A stretch of 64,000 nucleotides of DNA from JBICHN01 sp043101845 (GTDB taxonomy: Bacteria; Planctomycetota; Phycisphaerae; Phycisphaerales; UBA5793), in NCBI GenBank assembly GCA_043101845.1, contig JBICHN010000011.1:2108001-2172000 (forward strand), written 5' to 3'. The translations under genes were made by a program, and so were the position numbers. Shown here one piece after another: positions 1-8,882 of the stretch (position 1 is its first letter; each line of letters begins with the position of its first letter). The notes beneath the pieces are model-generated. The model was not told where the DNA came from, made no database searches, and worked only from the letters and a program-made list of their open reading frames with translations.

Positions 1-708
1 CTCGATCCGAAAGCAATCGCGAACATCGCCCTGCACGACAACCGGTCCGTCGAACTCAATGTGACCGGTATGGTAATCGACATCGCCCTCGATCAGGAGC
101 AGCGGATCCACGCGGAGCATGCCATGCTCAAAGCGCAACGAGCCGCTCTGCGTGGCGAAGATTCGGCCGTCCTTATCGATGCGTACCGAATCGTCGGTGG
201 AGAGCGCGACGGGGGCGCCTTCGCGCGCTTCAAGAATCTGGCCGTCGACTGTCACTCCCGGCTCATAGGGGGTCGGCGCGGTGATCGTCGCGACATGATC
301 GCCCTCGTTGACCACCGTGTACCCGCGGCGTTCGCGATAGTCGATCGGCTCATCCGAATGCTCAACCTTCGATTCGTCCGAGGACGATTCGTTGTCCTCA
401 TTCGCGCCCTCCCCGCCGGTCGGATCGTAGCCGGGCTCCCATTCGAGCTTGCCGTCGACGCCGGCGACCGGCTTGCGGCCCTCGGCGATGGGTTCGGCGA
501 CCTCCGGTCGGGTCTCGGGATCACGCTCTTCGATGATCGTCGCCACGCGCGCACGAACTTCGTCCGTCGCCTCGATGTCCAACGCGGCGATCCGTTCAAG
601 AATCTCCTCTTCATTGATCGCCTCGGGGTCGACGCCCTCGCGAATAACGAGTCGCGCCACGAGACGATCTTCGGAGATTTCAATCGAGATGGAGCGGGCA
701 GGCGTCAC
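1..708 (-). CDS. FapA/DUF342 family polymer-forming protein, 3' end outside window
   Basis: The first 236 residues are present and the C-terminus runs off the left edge. From about residue 115 it reads as the FapA (DUF342) domain: a hydrophilic barrel segment (GYTVVNEGDHVATITAP), then the glycine-rich turn-repeat pattern of the family (GDVDYHTGHIEFDGPVVVQGDV). The first 110 residues are acidic and probably linker-like. The start is GTG, since an in-frame TAA lies six codons upstream; AAGGAG sits 11 bases before it. Family members are linked to flagellar assembly regulation in Vibrio, but many bacteria without flagella carry them, so the role here is open. It is transcribed divergently from the isomerase gene. 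Confidence 0.8.
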   Translation of the reverse strand, partial: MTPARSISIEISEDRLVARLVIREGVDPEAINEEEILERIAALDIEATDEVRARVATIIEERDPETRPEVAEPIAEGRKPVAGVDGKLEWEPGYDPTGGEGANEDNESSSDESKVEHSDEPIDYRERRGYTVVNEGDHVATITAPTPYEPGVTVDGQILEAREGAPVALSTDDSVRIDKDGRIFATQSGSLRFEHGMLRVDPLLLIEGDVDYHTGHIEFDGPVVVQGDVRDCFRIE

Positions 709-940
709 GGCGAGCGACGCTCCTTAATGGAACTGATCCTTCATGCTCTCGCGATTCCATCGGTCCGATCCGTTTCAACCGCAAGCCTCTTCATCCAGTC
801 GACCGAATTTGGGGGAATCTCCAGCGCTCCCGGCCTCGACGCGCCCCAGTTCGTCCTTATCGGTCGCTGGCGGGACGAGCCGGACGCCGCTATGTTGCCT
901 CTCCTTACCGGACGCAATCGACTCGGCACGGAGGTCTCGC

Positions 941-1924
941 ATGAAGCTTGGTGTGATGGCGGCGCTGTTCTCGGGAATGGAGTTTGACGATGCGCTCGAG
1001 TACTGCGCGAAGGCCGGGCTCGACGCGATCGAGTTGCCGGTTGGTGGCTACCCGGGCCGACCGTTCTTCGACCCGAAGAAGGCGCTCGGGACGAAGAAGC
1101 TCCAGGATTCGATCAAGGGGAAGCTCAAGGACCACGGGCTCGAGCTTTCGGGCCTCGCGGTCCACGGCAATCCGGTCACCCCGGCGAAGGCGCAGGCGAA
1201 AAGGGATCATGCGGACTTCGTGAATGCGGTCGAGCTCGCGCCGAAGCTCGGAACGGACATCGTCATCACCTTCTCGGGATGCCCGGGCGGGTCGAAGCGC
1301 GACACGACGCCGAACTGGATTACCTGCGCGTGGCCGCCGGAGTATGCGACGGCGCTCGAATACCAGTGGAACGAAGTGCTCATTCCGTACTGGAGTGAGC
1401 AGAGCAAGCTTTGTGCGAAGCACGGCGTTCGGATCGCGTGGGAAGCGCACCCCGGCTTCAGCGTGTACAACCCGGACACGCTCATCCGTTTGAGTGAGGC
1501 CGCATCCTCGAATCGGCGGAAGCCGAACCTCGGCGCGAATCTCGACCCGTCTCATTTCTTCTGGCAGGGAATCGATCCGGTCGAGGCGGCGCGGGTGCTC
1601 GGGGAAGCCGGACTCCTCTTCTACTGTCACGCGAAAGACACGAGCATCGATCCGCACCAGACGCGAATCAACGGAACGCTCGATACGCGTTCGTACGGAG
1701 ACCTCTCGAAGCGTTCGTGGGTCTTTCGCACCTGTGGATACGGTCACGGCGACGAATTCTGGAAACCGTTCGTCTCGATGCTCCGTCGCTACGGATATGA
1801 CGGCGTGCTCTCGATTGAGCACGAAGATTCGTACATGTCTGTCAACGAAGGATTCGAGAAGGCGGTCGACTACCTGCGCGGCGTGCTCATCAAGGAGAAG
1901 GCCGGCGCCGCCTGGTGGTTCTAG
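941..1924 (+). CDS. Sugar phosphate isomerase/epimerase (xylose isomerase-like TIM barrel)
   Basis: This 327-residue protein fits the AP-endonuclease-2/xylose-isomerase-like TIM-barrel family. Visible family features are metal-ligand regions IAWEAHPGF, GANLDPSHFFWQGIDP, FYCHAKDT and the C-terminal GYDGVLSIEHEDSYM. Such enzymes isomerise or epimerise sugars or inositol derivatives with a divalent metal, and are abundant in planctomycetes; the substrate cannot be read. The start at 941 has a GGAGG seven bases upstream, which rules out the much longer open frame to its left. The gene stands alone and converges on the secreted-protein gene at 2011-3138. Confidence 0.85.
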   Translation: MKLGVMAALFSGMEFDDALEYCAKAGLDAIELPVGGYPGRPFFDPKKALGTKKLQDSIKGKLKDHGLELSGLAVHGNPVTPAKAQAKRDHADFVNAVELAPKLGTDIVITFSGCPGGSKRDTTPNWITCAWPPEYATALEYQWNEVLIPYWSEQSKLCAKHGVRIAWEAHPGFSVYNPDTLIRLSEAASSNRRKPNLGANLDPSHFFWQGIDPVEAARVLGEAGLLFYCHAKDTSIDPHQTRINGTLDTRSYGDLSKRSWVFRTCGYGHGDEFWKPFVSMLRRYGYDGVLSIEHEDSYMSVNEGFEKAVDYLRGVLIKEKAGAAWWF

Positions 1925-1951
1925 CTCCGGCGCAGGTCACCGCCCGATACG

Positions 1952-1983
1952 AAAAAGCCCGCCCGACGATCCGTCGGGCGGGC
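1952..1983 (-). terminator. Rho-independent terminator
   Basis: A perfect 12-bp GC-rich stem (1957-1968 with 1972-1983) has a three-base loop. On the minus strand it is followed by five T (A run at 1952-1956), so it fits the end of the minus-strand gene 2011-3138. It may also stop readthrough from the isomerase gene. Confidence 0.85.
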
Positions 1984-2010
1984 GGTCATTGGAATTTCCA
2001 GTAAGGACAT

Positions 2011-3138
2011 TCAACGGCCGGAAAGGTTGCTCACACGGCAGGTCGAGAGATCGACCGCCTGGATGAGGAGTCGGCCGCACACCGAGCTTGGCGCATTGCC
2101 GCCCATCGACACGACGCCATCCGGATCGGCCGCGACAATCTGCGGCGCGCCCGGCAGGAACGGCGGACGAATGTCGATCGTCGTTCCCGAGCACGGATCA
2201 CGCGGGTTCGTAAACGATCCCGCGTTCGTTCCGTACACGAAGGCGACATTGCCGCCGGGCGTGGCGCCGGTCACCGTCGCGGTGAGCTGGCCGGGGCAAT
2301 CGCCGTCGATCCACAGGCAGAGCTGATCACCGACGGAATCGGCGACGGCTTCATAGTTGTCCCATGCCGTGACATTGTCCGGTACGCCGCCGCCACCGAA
2401 GAACCGGAATCCGGTCGGGGTGGGCGAGCCGCCCGCGGAGCCACCCTCGAGGTACCAGTCCGAGGGATTGTGCGTCGCGCAGTCACCGGTGTCGAGATCG
2501 GTGATGGACACCTTCACGATCTGGTTCTGATCGAAGTCGAGCCAGGTGTCGAAGCGGTACCACTTGTTGAGTTCGAGGTTCGTCCACTGGGCGCCCGGGC
2601 TCTCGCCCGGCTGACCGTGCGCGGAGCCGGTCGAGGTATAGGCGAGATAGAACGCCTGCCAGTTCGTGGCCGCGGTGGCGTCAACCCACGAGAACAGATG
2701 AATGTAGCTCTGACTTCCCGGATACGGCTGGACCGAGAAGCTTCCGAGATTGTTCGCGGATGGTGGATTGCCGAGGTAGAGCGCCGCGGCGTCATAGCTC
2801 ACGCGCCAGACCCCGGTTCCCCAGGTCATATCGCGCTGGGCTCGTGCGAAGGTCGGGCTGCCCGGCCCAACTCCGGCGACGAACTGCGCGCCACCGGTCG
2901 GGTTCGCCGACACCCCGAGCGAATTGCCCGCATAGGTGTACACATTGAAGTCGACACTGTTCGTGCCCGCAGGGATGTAGTACCCGTCCTGTCCGGTCAG
3001 AACGGTTCCAGCGGCCGAGCCGGTGACCGACTCGAAATCCGAGGAATATTGCGCGCCGGCGGACAACGCCGTCGCCAGCGCGACGCCGACAGCGGACACT
3101 CCACAGAGTCGGCCAAGCGATTCACGGTTCATTCGCAT
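2011..3138 (-). CDS. Secreted protein of unknown function with a Cys-containing C-terminal domain
   Basis: The protein has 375 residues and an N-terminal signal peptide (hydrophobic VSAVGVALATALSAGAQ). The middle (about residues 25-270) has a beta-rich, lectin/laminin-G-like look with many aromatic residues (WVDATAATNWQAFYLAY, WYRFDTWLDFDQNQIVKV). The last ~95 residues form a domain with paired cysteines (DQLCLWIDGDCPGQ, DPCSGTTIDIRPP, SSVCGRLLIQAVDLSTCRVSN) that resembles the C-terminus of the FG-GAP protein at 46577-48190. The start ATG at 3138 has GAGGAG six bases upstream. A strong terminator follows. Function unknown; probably extracellular or surface-attached. Confidence 0.75.
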   Translation of the reverse strand: MRMNRESLGRLCGVSAVGVALATALSAGAQYSSDFESVTGSAAGTVLTGQDGYYIPAGTNSVDFNVYTYAGNSLGVSANPTGGAQFVAGVGPGSPTFARAQRDMTWGTGVWRVSYDAAALYLGNPPSANNLGSFSVQPYPGSQSYIHLFSWVDATAATNWQAFYLAYTSTGSAHGQPGESPGAQWTNLELNKWYRFDTWLDFDQNQIVKVSITDLDTGDCATHNPSDWYLEGGSAGGSPTPTGFRFFGGGGVPDNVTAWDNYEAVADSVGDQLCLWIDGDCPGQLTATVTGATPGGNVAFVYGTNAGSFTNPRDPCSGTTIDIRPPFLPGAPQIVAADPDGVVSMGGNAPSSVCGRLLIQAVDLSTCRVSNLSGR

Positions 3139-3426
3139 CTTCGTCTCCTCATTGAAATGACAGGGAATCAAGACTCGACGGATCGGCGAACACGATCCCC
3201 TTCCATCGTCGATGCCAACCGAAACCGATCGACGCCGCAGACGCGAGCGCGCAGGTCACACCTGATTGACCCCATATCGGACTCCGACCGCGTTGTGCAG
3301 CGTCAATTCAACCGCGCCCCGGACCGGAAGAGAACCGCAGGCGAACGCCTGCTCGGCCCGTTCAACAGCGCATTGCACCAGATTCCTCACCGTTCGTCAA
3401 GCCGGGAGCCGGAACGAACGAGGCGA

Positions 3427-5202
3427 TCAGCGCGCCGTACGGGCGCGGCGTCGCGGCGTGGGCTTCGCTTCGACCTTGAGGCCGGGCTCCGCGTCGGTGG
3501 CTCGCGCAAGCAGTTCTTCGGCCTGGCGCCGGGTGGTGGCGGTCGCGTCGGCGCCGGCGAGCATGTCAGCGAGTTCAGCGATTCGTTCGCCCCGATTGTC
3601 GAGACGCTTCACTTCCATCGCCGTCGAATCGCCGCCCTGCTTCTTCTCGATCCGGAAATGCGCCTGACCGTACGCGGCAATTTGCGGGAGATGGGTGATG
3701 CAGAGAACCTGACGGCTCCCCGCCAGGCGGCGAAGCTTTGAACCAATGACCGTGCCCAGACGGCCGCCGATTTTCGCGTCGATTTCGTCAAAAACGAGAA
3801 CTGTTGTCTTCTCGTGCTCGGCGAGGATCGTCTTCATGGCCAGCATGATCCGCGAGAGCTCACCACCCGACGCGATCTCTCGAATGGGTCGTCGGGACTG
3901 TCCCGGATTCGTCCGCACGGTCATCTCGATCTGATCGGCCCCCGTCGGGGCGGGCTCCGGCGCCGACTCGAATTCAATGACGAACTCGGCCTTCGGCATC
4001 GCGAGTTCGGCGAGCTCGCGCTCGACGACCGGTCGGAGCCGAGTCGCCGCCTTTCGGCGAACCTCGCTCAGTTCCTCAGCGCGCCGGCGCCATTCCGCAG
4101 CCAGGCGATCGATTTCGCCATCGAGTGAGACGCCGTCACGCTCGGCGGTCTCGAGTTCATTGATCTCTTCGCCGATTCTCGCCCGCGCCTCGAGGACACC
4201 GTCGAGCCCTCCACCGGCGCCGTACTTCGCGATGAGCCGGTTCAACGCATTGAGCCGGTCGCTCACCTCGCCGATTTCGTCGGCGTCGACCTCGAGCCGA
4301 CCGAGAAACCGATTGAGGGTGAACGCGGCTTCCTGTAACGACGCCGTAGCGGACTCCGTGAGTTCGGAGACTTCGCGCAACGCGGGATCGAGTTCGTCCA
4401 TCGTGCGCAACAGTCCGACCATCGCCTGCAGGCGTTCGACCACGGCGCCGTCGGCGTCATACAACGCTGCATAGATCGAAGCGCCATCCTGTCGCAGGCG
4501 ACTCAGGTTCGCGAGCACATCGTGACGCGCCTGCAACTCGTCGTACTCGCCATCCGTCGGCTCGATGCGATCGATATCGTCCGCCTGGAAACGGAGGAGT
4601 TCGAGCTTCTCGCGCCGAAGCGACTGGCTCGACTCGAGCCGCTCGCGTTCGTCACGCAACGATCGCCAACGATCGTAGATCGCGCTGATTGCCTCCCGAG
4701 CTTCCTCGGCGCCGGCGAACGCGTCGAGCAGCGCGAGCTGATTCGCCGGCCGAAGAAGAAACGCGTGCTCGCCGACCGCACGAGCGCCGGCCTCGGTCGC
4801 GGCGTGGAGATCGATCAGGCGTTCACCAAGATCACGCAGTGTCGACGCCGGGACCGGACGACCATTGATCGCGGCGGAGTTCCGTCCGCTGGCGGAGATT
4901 CGCCGCGTGATGATGATCTCGTCCTCTTCGAGATCGGTCGCGGTCGGTCCATCGAGCGCGACCGCCACTGAACGCCGTATCTCCGGATCGTCAATGTCGA
5001 ACACTCCGATGACGCGGCCCTCGGTCGCGCCGGGACGAACGAGATCACTCGTGGCCCGCCGACCGAGGAGTAATTCGAAGGCGCCGAGCACGAGCGATTT
5101 TCCCGCGCCGGTCTGGCCGGTGAAAGTATTGAGGCCATCGCGCAATTCGAGCCGGATGTCTTCGATGATCGCCAGGTTCGAGATGTGAAGTTCGCGGAGC
5201 AT
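3427..5202 (-). CDS. recN: DNA repair protein RecN
   Basis: This SMC-like ATPase acts in double-strand break repair and is 591 residues long, normal for the family. It shows the Walker A motif GQTGAGKS at about residues 29-36, a long coiled-coil middle, the ABC signature ASGGELSRIMLA, Walker B (TVLVFDEIDAKIGG) and the H-loop region (QVLCITHLPQIAAYG). The C-terminus carries a short basic tail (PRRRARTAR). The start at 5202 has a GGAGGG nine bases upstream; the open frame continues 81 codons further but those residues do not look like RecN. It is divergent from the nfeD operon. Confidence 0.96.
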   Translation of the reverse strand: MLRELHISNLAIIEDIRLELRDGLNTFTGQTGAGKSLVLGAFELLLGRRATSDLVRPGATEGRVIGVFDIDDPEIRRSVAVALDGPTATDLEEDEIIITRRISASGRNSAAINGRPVPASTLRDLGERLIDLHAATEAGARAVGEHAFLLRPANQLALLDAFAGAEEAREAISAIYDRWRSLRDERERLESSQSLRREKLELLRFQADDIDRIEPTDGEYDELQARHDVLANLSRLRQDGASIYAALYDADGAVVERLQAMVGLLRTMDELDPALREVSELTESATASLQEAAFTLNRFLGRLEVDADEIGEVSDRLNALNRLIAKYGAGGGLDGVLEARARIGEEINELETAERDGVSLDGEIDRLAAEWRRRAEELSEVRRKAATRLRPVVERELAELAMPKAEFVIEFESAPEPAPTGADQIEMTVRTNPGQSRRPIREIASGGELSRIMLAMKTILAEHEKTTVLVFDEIDAKIGGRLGTVIGSKLRRLAGSRQVLCITHLPQIAAYGQAHFRIEKKQGGDSTAMEVKRLDNRGERIAELADMLAGADATATTRRQAEELLARATDAEPGLKVEAKPTPRRRARTAR

Positions 5203-5340
5203 GTATCGCGACCCTCCGTGGCGCGAAATCCCGTTCTCGTCGGCGCGGAAACGAACCACTCGATGAAACCGTTCGAATCGCCACGCGAACGAATGCATGC
5301 GGCGACCGCGTTCCTGACCCCGGGAGGGGGAATTGGGCGA

Positions 5341-5346
5341 TATACT
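5341..5346 (+). promoter_or_regulatory. Putative -10 element of the nfeD-floA operon
   Basis: TATACT lies 14 bases before the ATG at 5361, giving a short leader with only a weak GGACGG. No convincing -35 element is seen at normal spacing. Confidence 0.45.
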
Positions 5347-5360
5347 AGGACGGTACGACG

Positions 5361-7133
5361 ATGACCGGACTTCGAAGCCTCTTCCAGCACTGGCGACTCG
5401 GACTCTTCGCGCTTCTCGCGTCGGTCGGATTCGTTGTGGGTCCACTTGGCGCCCAGGATCCTGCGAACGCGACCGGCGAGAAGGCCGCCGCCACGCCGGC
5501 GGCCGTGCCGGCGTACCGCTTCGCCCAGACCGTGGTCGTCATTCCCATTCGCGGCGCCATTGACCTCGTGACCTATCGCTCCGTCGAGCGCCGGATGAGC
5601 GACGCGATCGACGCCGGCGCCGACGCCGTCGTCTTCGAACTCGACACTCCCGGCGGCCTGGGTGACGCCGCGCTCAAGATCTGCAATCTCATCAAGAACA
5701 GCTCGGTCTATACCGTCGCCTGGATTCATCACGACGCCTATTCGGCGGGCACCTTCATCGCCCTCGCCTGCAATGAGATCGTCATGGCGCCGTACGCGAC
5801 GATCGGCGACTGCGCGCCCATCCTCCCCGGCCTCATCCCGATTCCGACCGCGGAGCGAGCCAAGATCGAATCCGTGTATCTCGCCGAGGTCGTCGATTCG
5901 GCGCGACGACGGGGGTACGACGAGCGCCTCGCCATGTCGTTTGTCGCGGTTGATCTCGAACTCTGGCTTATCGAGAACACCGAGACCGGTGACCTCATCT
6001 TCGTCGACCGGGAGGAATACCAGACGATGTTCGGCGGAGATCCGCCGGCGTCGGCCCGCGCCCGCGCCTCGGCCGGTGTACCGGTTGGGGAAGCCGGTGA
6101 CATCCTCCCGTTCCGCAGCGGCGCCGTCATCGACGAAGAAATCGACCCGGCGACCATGATCGAACAGCGCGACCGCGAGGTCGAAGCGCAGCAGACGCTC
6201 CCGAGCGAGCGACCGGAGATCACCGAACTCGATCCCGCGAACTTTCAACTCGTCGAATCGGTGATCGACGGCCAGTCTCTGCTCGTAGTGAAGACGGAGA
6301 AGGCGCTGCGCTGGGGACTGGCCGAAGCGGTCATCGCGGACGACGGGGAACTTCAGAACTACTTCGGCGCCACGACGCTCCTCCGTTACGAACAGAACTG
6401 GTCGGAATCACTTGTTCAGGTGCTCACGAGCTTTCCCGTCCGACTCGGATTGATCGTGATCTTTGCGATCGGACTGCTCTGGGAGATGGCGTCGCCGGGA
6501 CTTGGAGTTCCCGGCGGAATCGCGGCGGGCGCCCTGCTCATTCTTCTCGGCGCCCCCCTGCTCGCCGGTCTCGCCCAATGGTGGTCGATCGCGTTCGTCT
6601 TACTTGGATTGACGCTCGTCGCGGTCGAGCTCTTCATCATCCCGGGTTTCGGGATTCCCGGAATGGCGGGGATCGTCTGCCTGAGTATCGGGTTCGTCGG
6701 CACCTTTATCGCCCCTGATCCCGGCGGCGGGTTTTTCCCGACCTCGCCTCAGGGCCAGCAGGCCCTCCTGCGCGGGCTGACCATGCTCCTCTTCGCCGGA
6801 TTCACGGTCGGCGTGACCGTGTATTTCGCCGCCCGACATCTCGGTCGAATTCCGGGTTTGAATCGGCTCGTGCTCGCCACGACAATGGTCGACGAAGATC
6901 GACGGGCCGGCTCGATGATCCAGGCGATGGCGGCGCCTGCCTCGACCGCGCCGGAGGTCGGCGACCTCGGGGTCGCCATGACGGACCTTCGTCCCGTCGG
7001 TCGCGCCCGGATCAACGACGGCGTCTTTGATGTCGTTTCCGGTCGCGGGGTGGTCGAAGCCGGAGGCCGCGTGCGAGTGACCGCGGCCGATCGATTCCGA
7101 ATCGTGGTGGAGGCGGACGATCATGACGCCTGA
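5361..7133 (+). CDS. nfeD: NfeD-family membrane serine protease (long form)
   Basis: The 590-residue protein has a signal peptide (about 1-31), a ClpP-like protease domain, four to five membrane helices (about 350-520) and a C-terminal OB-fold domain. The protease domain shows DTPGGLG at 95-101, the catalytic serine in YSAG (Ser128) and a lysine at 168, matching the Ser/Lys dyad spacing known from the archaeal 1510-N protease. Substrates in characterised homologues include stomatin-type proteins, and a flotillin-like gene follows two genes downstream. The 3' end overlaps the next gene by 11 bases. Membrane quality control is the likely role. Confidence 0.9.
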   Translation: MTGLRSLFQHWRLGLFALLASVGFVVGPLGAQDPANATGEKAAATPAAVPAYRFAQTVVVIPIRGAIDLVTYRSVERRMSDAIDAGADAVVFELDTPGGLGDAALKICNLIKNSSVYTVAWIHHDAYSAGTFIALACNEIVMAPYATIGDCAPILPGLIPIPTAERAKIESVYLAEVVDSARRRGYDERLAMSFVAVDLELWLIENTETGDLIFVDREEYQTMFGGDPPASARARASAGVPVGEAGDILPFRSGAVIDEEIDPATMIEQRDREVEAQQTLPSERPEITELDPANFQLVESVIDGQSLLVVKTEKALRWGLAEAVIADDGELQNYFGATTLLRYEQNWSESLVQVLTSFPVRLGLIVIFAIGLLWEMASPGLGVPGGIAAGALLILLGAPLLAGLAQWWSIAFVLLGLTLVAVELFIIPGFGIPGMAGIVCLSIGFVGTFIAPDPGGGFFPTSPQGQQALLRGLTMLLFAGFTVGVTVYFAARHLGRIPGLNRLVLATTMVDEDRRAGSMIQAMAAPASTAPEVGDLGVAMTDLRPVGRARINDGVFDVVSGRGVVEAGGRVRVTAADRFRIVVEADDHDA

Positions 7134-7680
7134 ACCTCTCATCGCGTTGGCGCAGGCGACGACCGGAGGCGACTCGCAGTTCGTATGGGTGTTCGGACTG
7201 TTCGGGCTCGCGTTCGCGCTCTTCGTCCTCGAGATTTTCATCCCGTCCGGCGGACTCATCGGGGCCGCCTCGTTTCTCTGCGCCCTCGCTGCAGTGACGA
7301 TCGCCTTTCGCATCAGTCCGCTCTCCGGATTCGGAGCGCTCGGCGTGCTTGCGTTCGCAACTCCGACGCTGACCTGGGCGGCGCTCAAGATCATGCCGAA
7401 CACGCCGATCGGTCGACGCATCATCTTGAGCGATGGGACGAGCGAGGATGATCTTCAGCAGCGCGAGTCCGAGCGGGCCGCCGAGGCGGCGCAAATCTCG
7501 GCGCTCGTCGGCGCCCGCGGCGAGACGATGACCTCATTGCGTCCCGGAGGCACGGTGCGCATCGACGGTGAAGATGTCGAGGCGTACGCGGAGATCGGCT
7601 ACATCGAAGCCGGCGTCGAGGTGGAAGTCGTCGCGGTCTCCGGACGATATCTCCGCGTTCGTCCGAGCGAGAACACCTGA
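7123..7680 (+). CDS. Short NfeD-like membrane protein
   Basis: This 185-residue protein has two to three membrane helices in its first half (FVWVFGLFGLAFALFVLEIF, LIGAASFLCALAAVTIAF, GFGALGVLAFATPTLTWAAL). The C-terminal domain is OB-fold-like (LVGARGETMTSLRPGGTVRIDGEDVEAYAEIGYIEAGVEVEVV). It lacks a protease domain, as in the short NfeD1b class, which often sits next to flotillin-like genes. Its start lies inside the end of nfeD, suggesting translational coupling. It probably works with FloA in membrane organisation. Confidence 0.85.
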   Translation: MTPEPLIALAQATTGGDSQFVWVFGLFGLAFALFVLEIFIPSGGLIGAASFLCALAAVTIAFRISPLSGFGALGVLAFATPTLTWAALKIMPNTPIGRRIILSDGTSEDDLQQRESERAAEAAQISALVGARGETMTSLRPGGTVRIDGEDVEAYAEIGYIEAGVEVEVVAVSGRYLRVRPSENT

Positions 7681-7835
7681 AGTCGTTCGCCCGCGCCATA
7701 TGGTGGCCTGCGCCCGGCGCTGAAGGTCGATTCGAACCCTCTTCTCCACCGTGGCTTGTCGGCGCTTCCGTTTCGAGCGATAATCGACGGGGTGTGATGC
7801 GTTCGTAGCGGTTCTTCAGAAAGGACCCGGCCTCG

Positions 7836-8855
7836 ATGAATACCGTCTATCTGATCATCATCGGGATCCTCCTCATCGGGGGTCTCGTCTTCGTCTTCAT
7901 TCTGGGCCAGTTTCTCAATCTCTGGCTCCAGGCGTTCTTCAGCGGCGCACGGGTCGGGCTCTTTGAGCTCATCGGCATGCGTCTGCGCAAGGTCGACCCG
8001 CGGGTCATCGTGCTCAGCCGCATTCGGGCCGTGAAGGCCGGTCTCGATATCTCGACGAGCCAGCTTGAGACCCACTACCTTGCCGGCGGGCGCGTGCCGC
8101 AGGTCATCAACGCGCTCATCGCGGCCGATCGCGCGAAGATCGATCTGAAGTTCAATACCGCGTGCGCGATCGACCTGGCCGGTCGCGACATCCTCGAAGC
8201 GGTGCAGACCTCCGTGAAGCCGAAGGTCATCGACTGCCCCGATCCGACGAAGGGTCGACAGACGATTGACGCGGTGGCGCAGGACGGCATTCAGCTCAAG
8301 GTCAAGGCCCGGATCACCGTTCGGGCGAATCTCGAACGACTCGTCGGCGGCGCCCTCGAAGAGACGATCATCGCCCGCGTAGGCGAAGGCATCGTGACGA
8401 CGATCGGCTCCTCGCGCTCACACAAAAATGTGCTCGAGAATCCGGATCAGATCTCCAAGGTCGTGCTGGGCAAGGGGCTCGACTCGGGAACCGCCTTCGA
8501 GATCCTTTCGATCGACATCGCGGATGTTGATGTCGGCGACAACATTGGCGCGAAGCTGCAGGCCGATCAGGCCGAGGCGGACAAGAAACGATTTCAGGCC
8601 GAGGCGGAGAAGCGCGCAGCGCTTGCTCGTGCGCAGGAAGCCGAGAACCGGGCGCTCATCGAGCTCAACCGGGCGAAGGTCGTCGAGAACGAAGCGGAGA
8701 TTCCTCGAGCGCTTTCCGACGCGTTCCGCTCGGGCAACATGGGTGTCATGGATTACTACCGGATCCGGAACATCCAGGCCGACACCGCGATGCGTTCGGC
8801 GGTCGGCGGCGCCGGAAACCACGGGGCCTCGTCCGACGGGAACAGTTCGACCTGA
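7836..8855 (+). CDS. floA: Flotillin-like protein FloA
   Basis: This is a full-length FloA (339 residues; family about 330). An N-terminal hydrophobic hairpin (VYLIIIGILLIGGLVFVFILGQFLNLWL) is followed by an SPFH domain, an Ala/Glu-rich coiled region (QADQAEADKKRFQAEAEKRAALARAQEAENRALIELNRA) and the MGVMDYYRIRNIQADT tail typical of FloA. Flotillins scaffold membrane microdomains. It lies 155 bases after the short nfeD gene in the same orientation, the classic nfeD-floA arrangement. AAAGGA precedes the ATG by about nine bases. Confidence 0.95.
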   Translation: MNTVYLIIIGILLIGGLVFVFILGQFLNLWLQAFFSGARVGLFELIGMRLRKVDPRVIVLSRIRAVKAGLDISTSQLETHYLAGGRVPQVINALIAADRAKIDLKFNTACAIDLAGRDILEAVQTSVKPKVIDCPDPTKGRQTIDAVAQDGIQLKVKARITVRANLERLVGGALEETIIARVGEGIVTTIGSSRSHKNVLENPDQISKVVLGKGLDSGTAFEILSIDIADVDVGDNIGAKLQADQAEADKKRFQAEAEKRAALARAQEAENRALIELNRAKVVENEAEIPRALSDAFRSGNMGVMDYYRIRNIQADTAMRSAVGGAGNHGASSDGNSST

Positions 8856-8882
8856 TTCGCCGTGAATTCGGCGCCCTGTCGC

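Noticed and set aside
61..987. Plus-strand open frame of 308 codons at the left end
   Set aside because: The minus strand here encodes a recognisable FapA domain; the plus frame has no motif and overlaps the isomerase start.
3139..3426. Search for a small gene or RNA upstream of the secreted protein
   Set aside because: No start with a Shine-Dalgarno, no stable hairpin and no recognisable promoter pair were found in this 288-base gap.
4815..6248. Minus-strand open frame of 477 codons spanning the recN/nfeD gap
   Set aside because: It overlaps both the RecN N-terminus and nfeD in other frames and shows no domain; it is a shadow frame.
8856..8882. Small inverted repeat between floA and the glycosyltransferase
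   Set aside because: Only a 5-bp stem with no T run; too weak to call a terminator.
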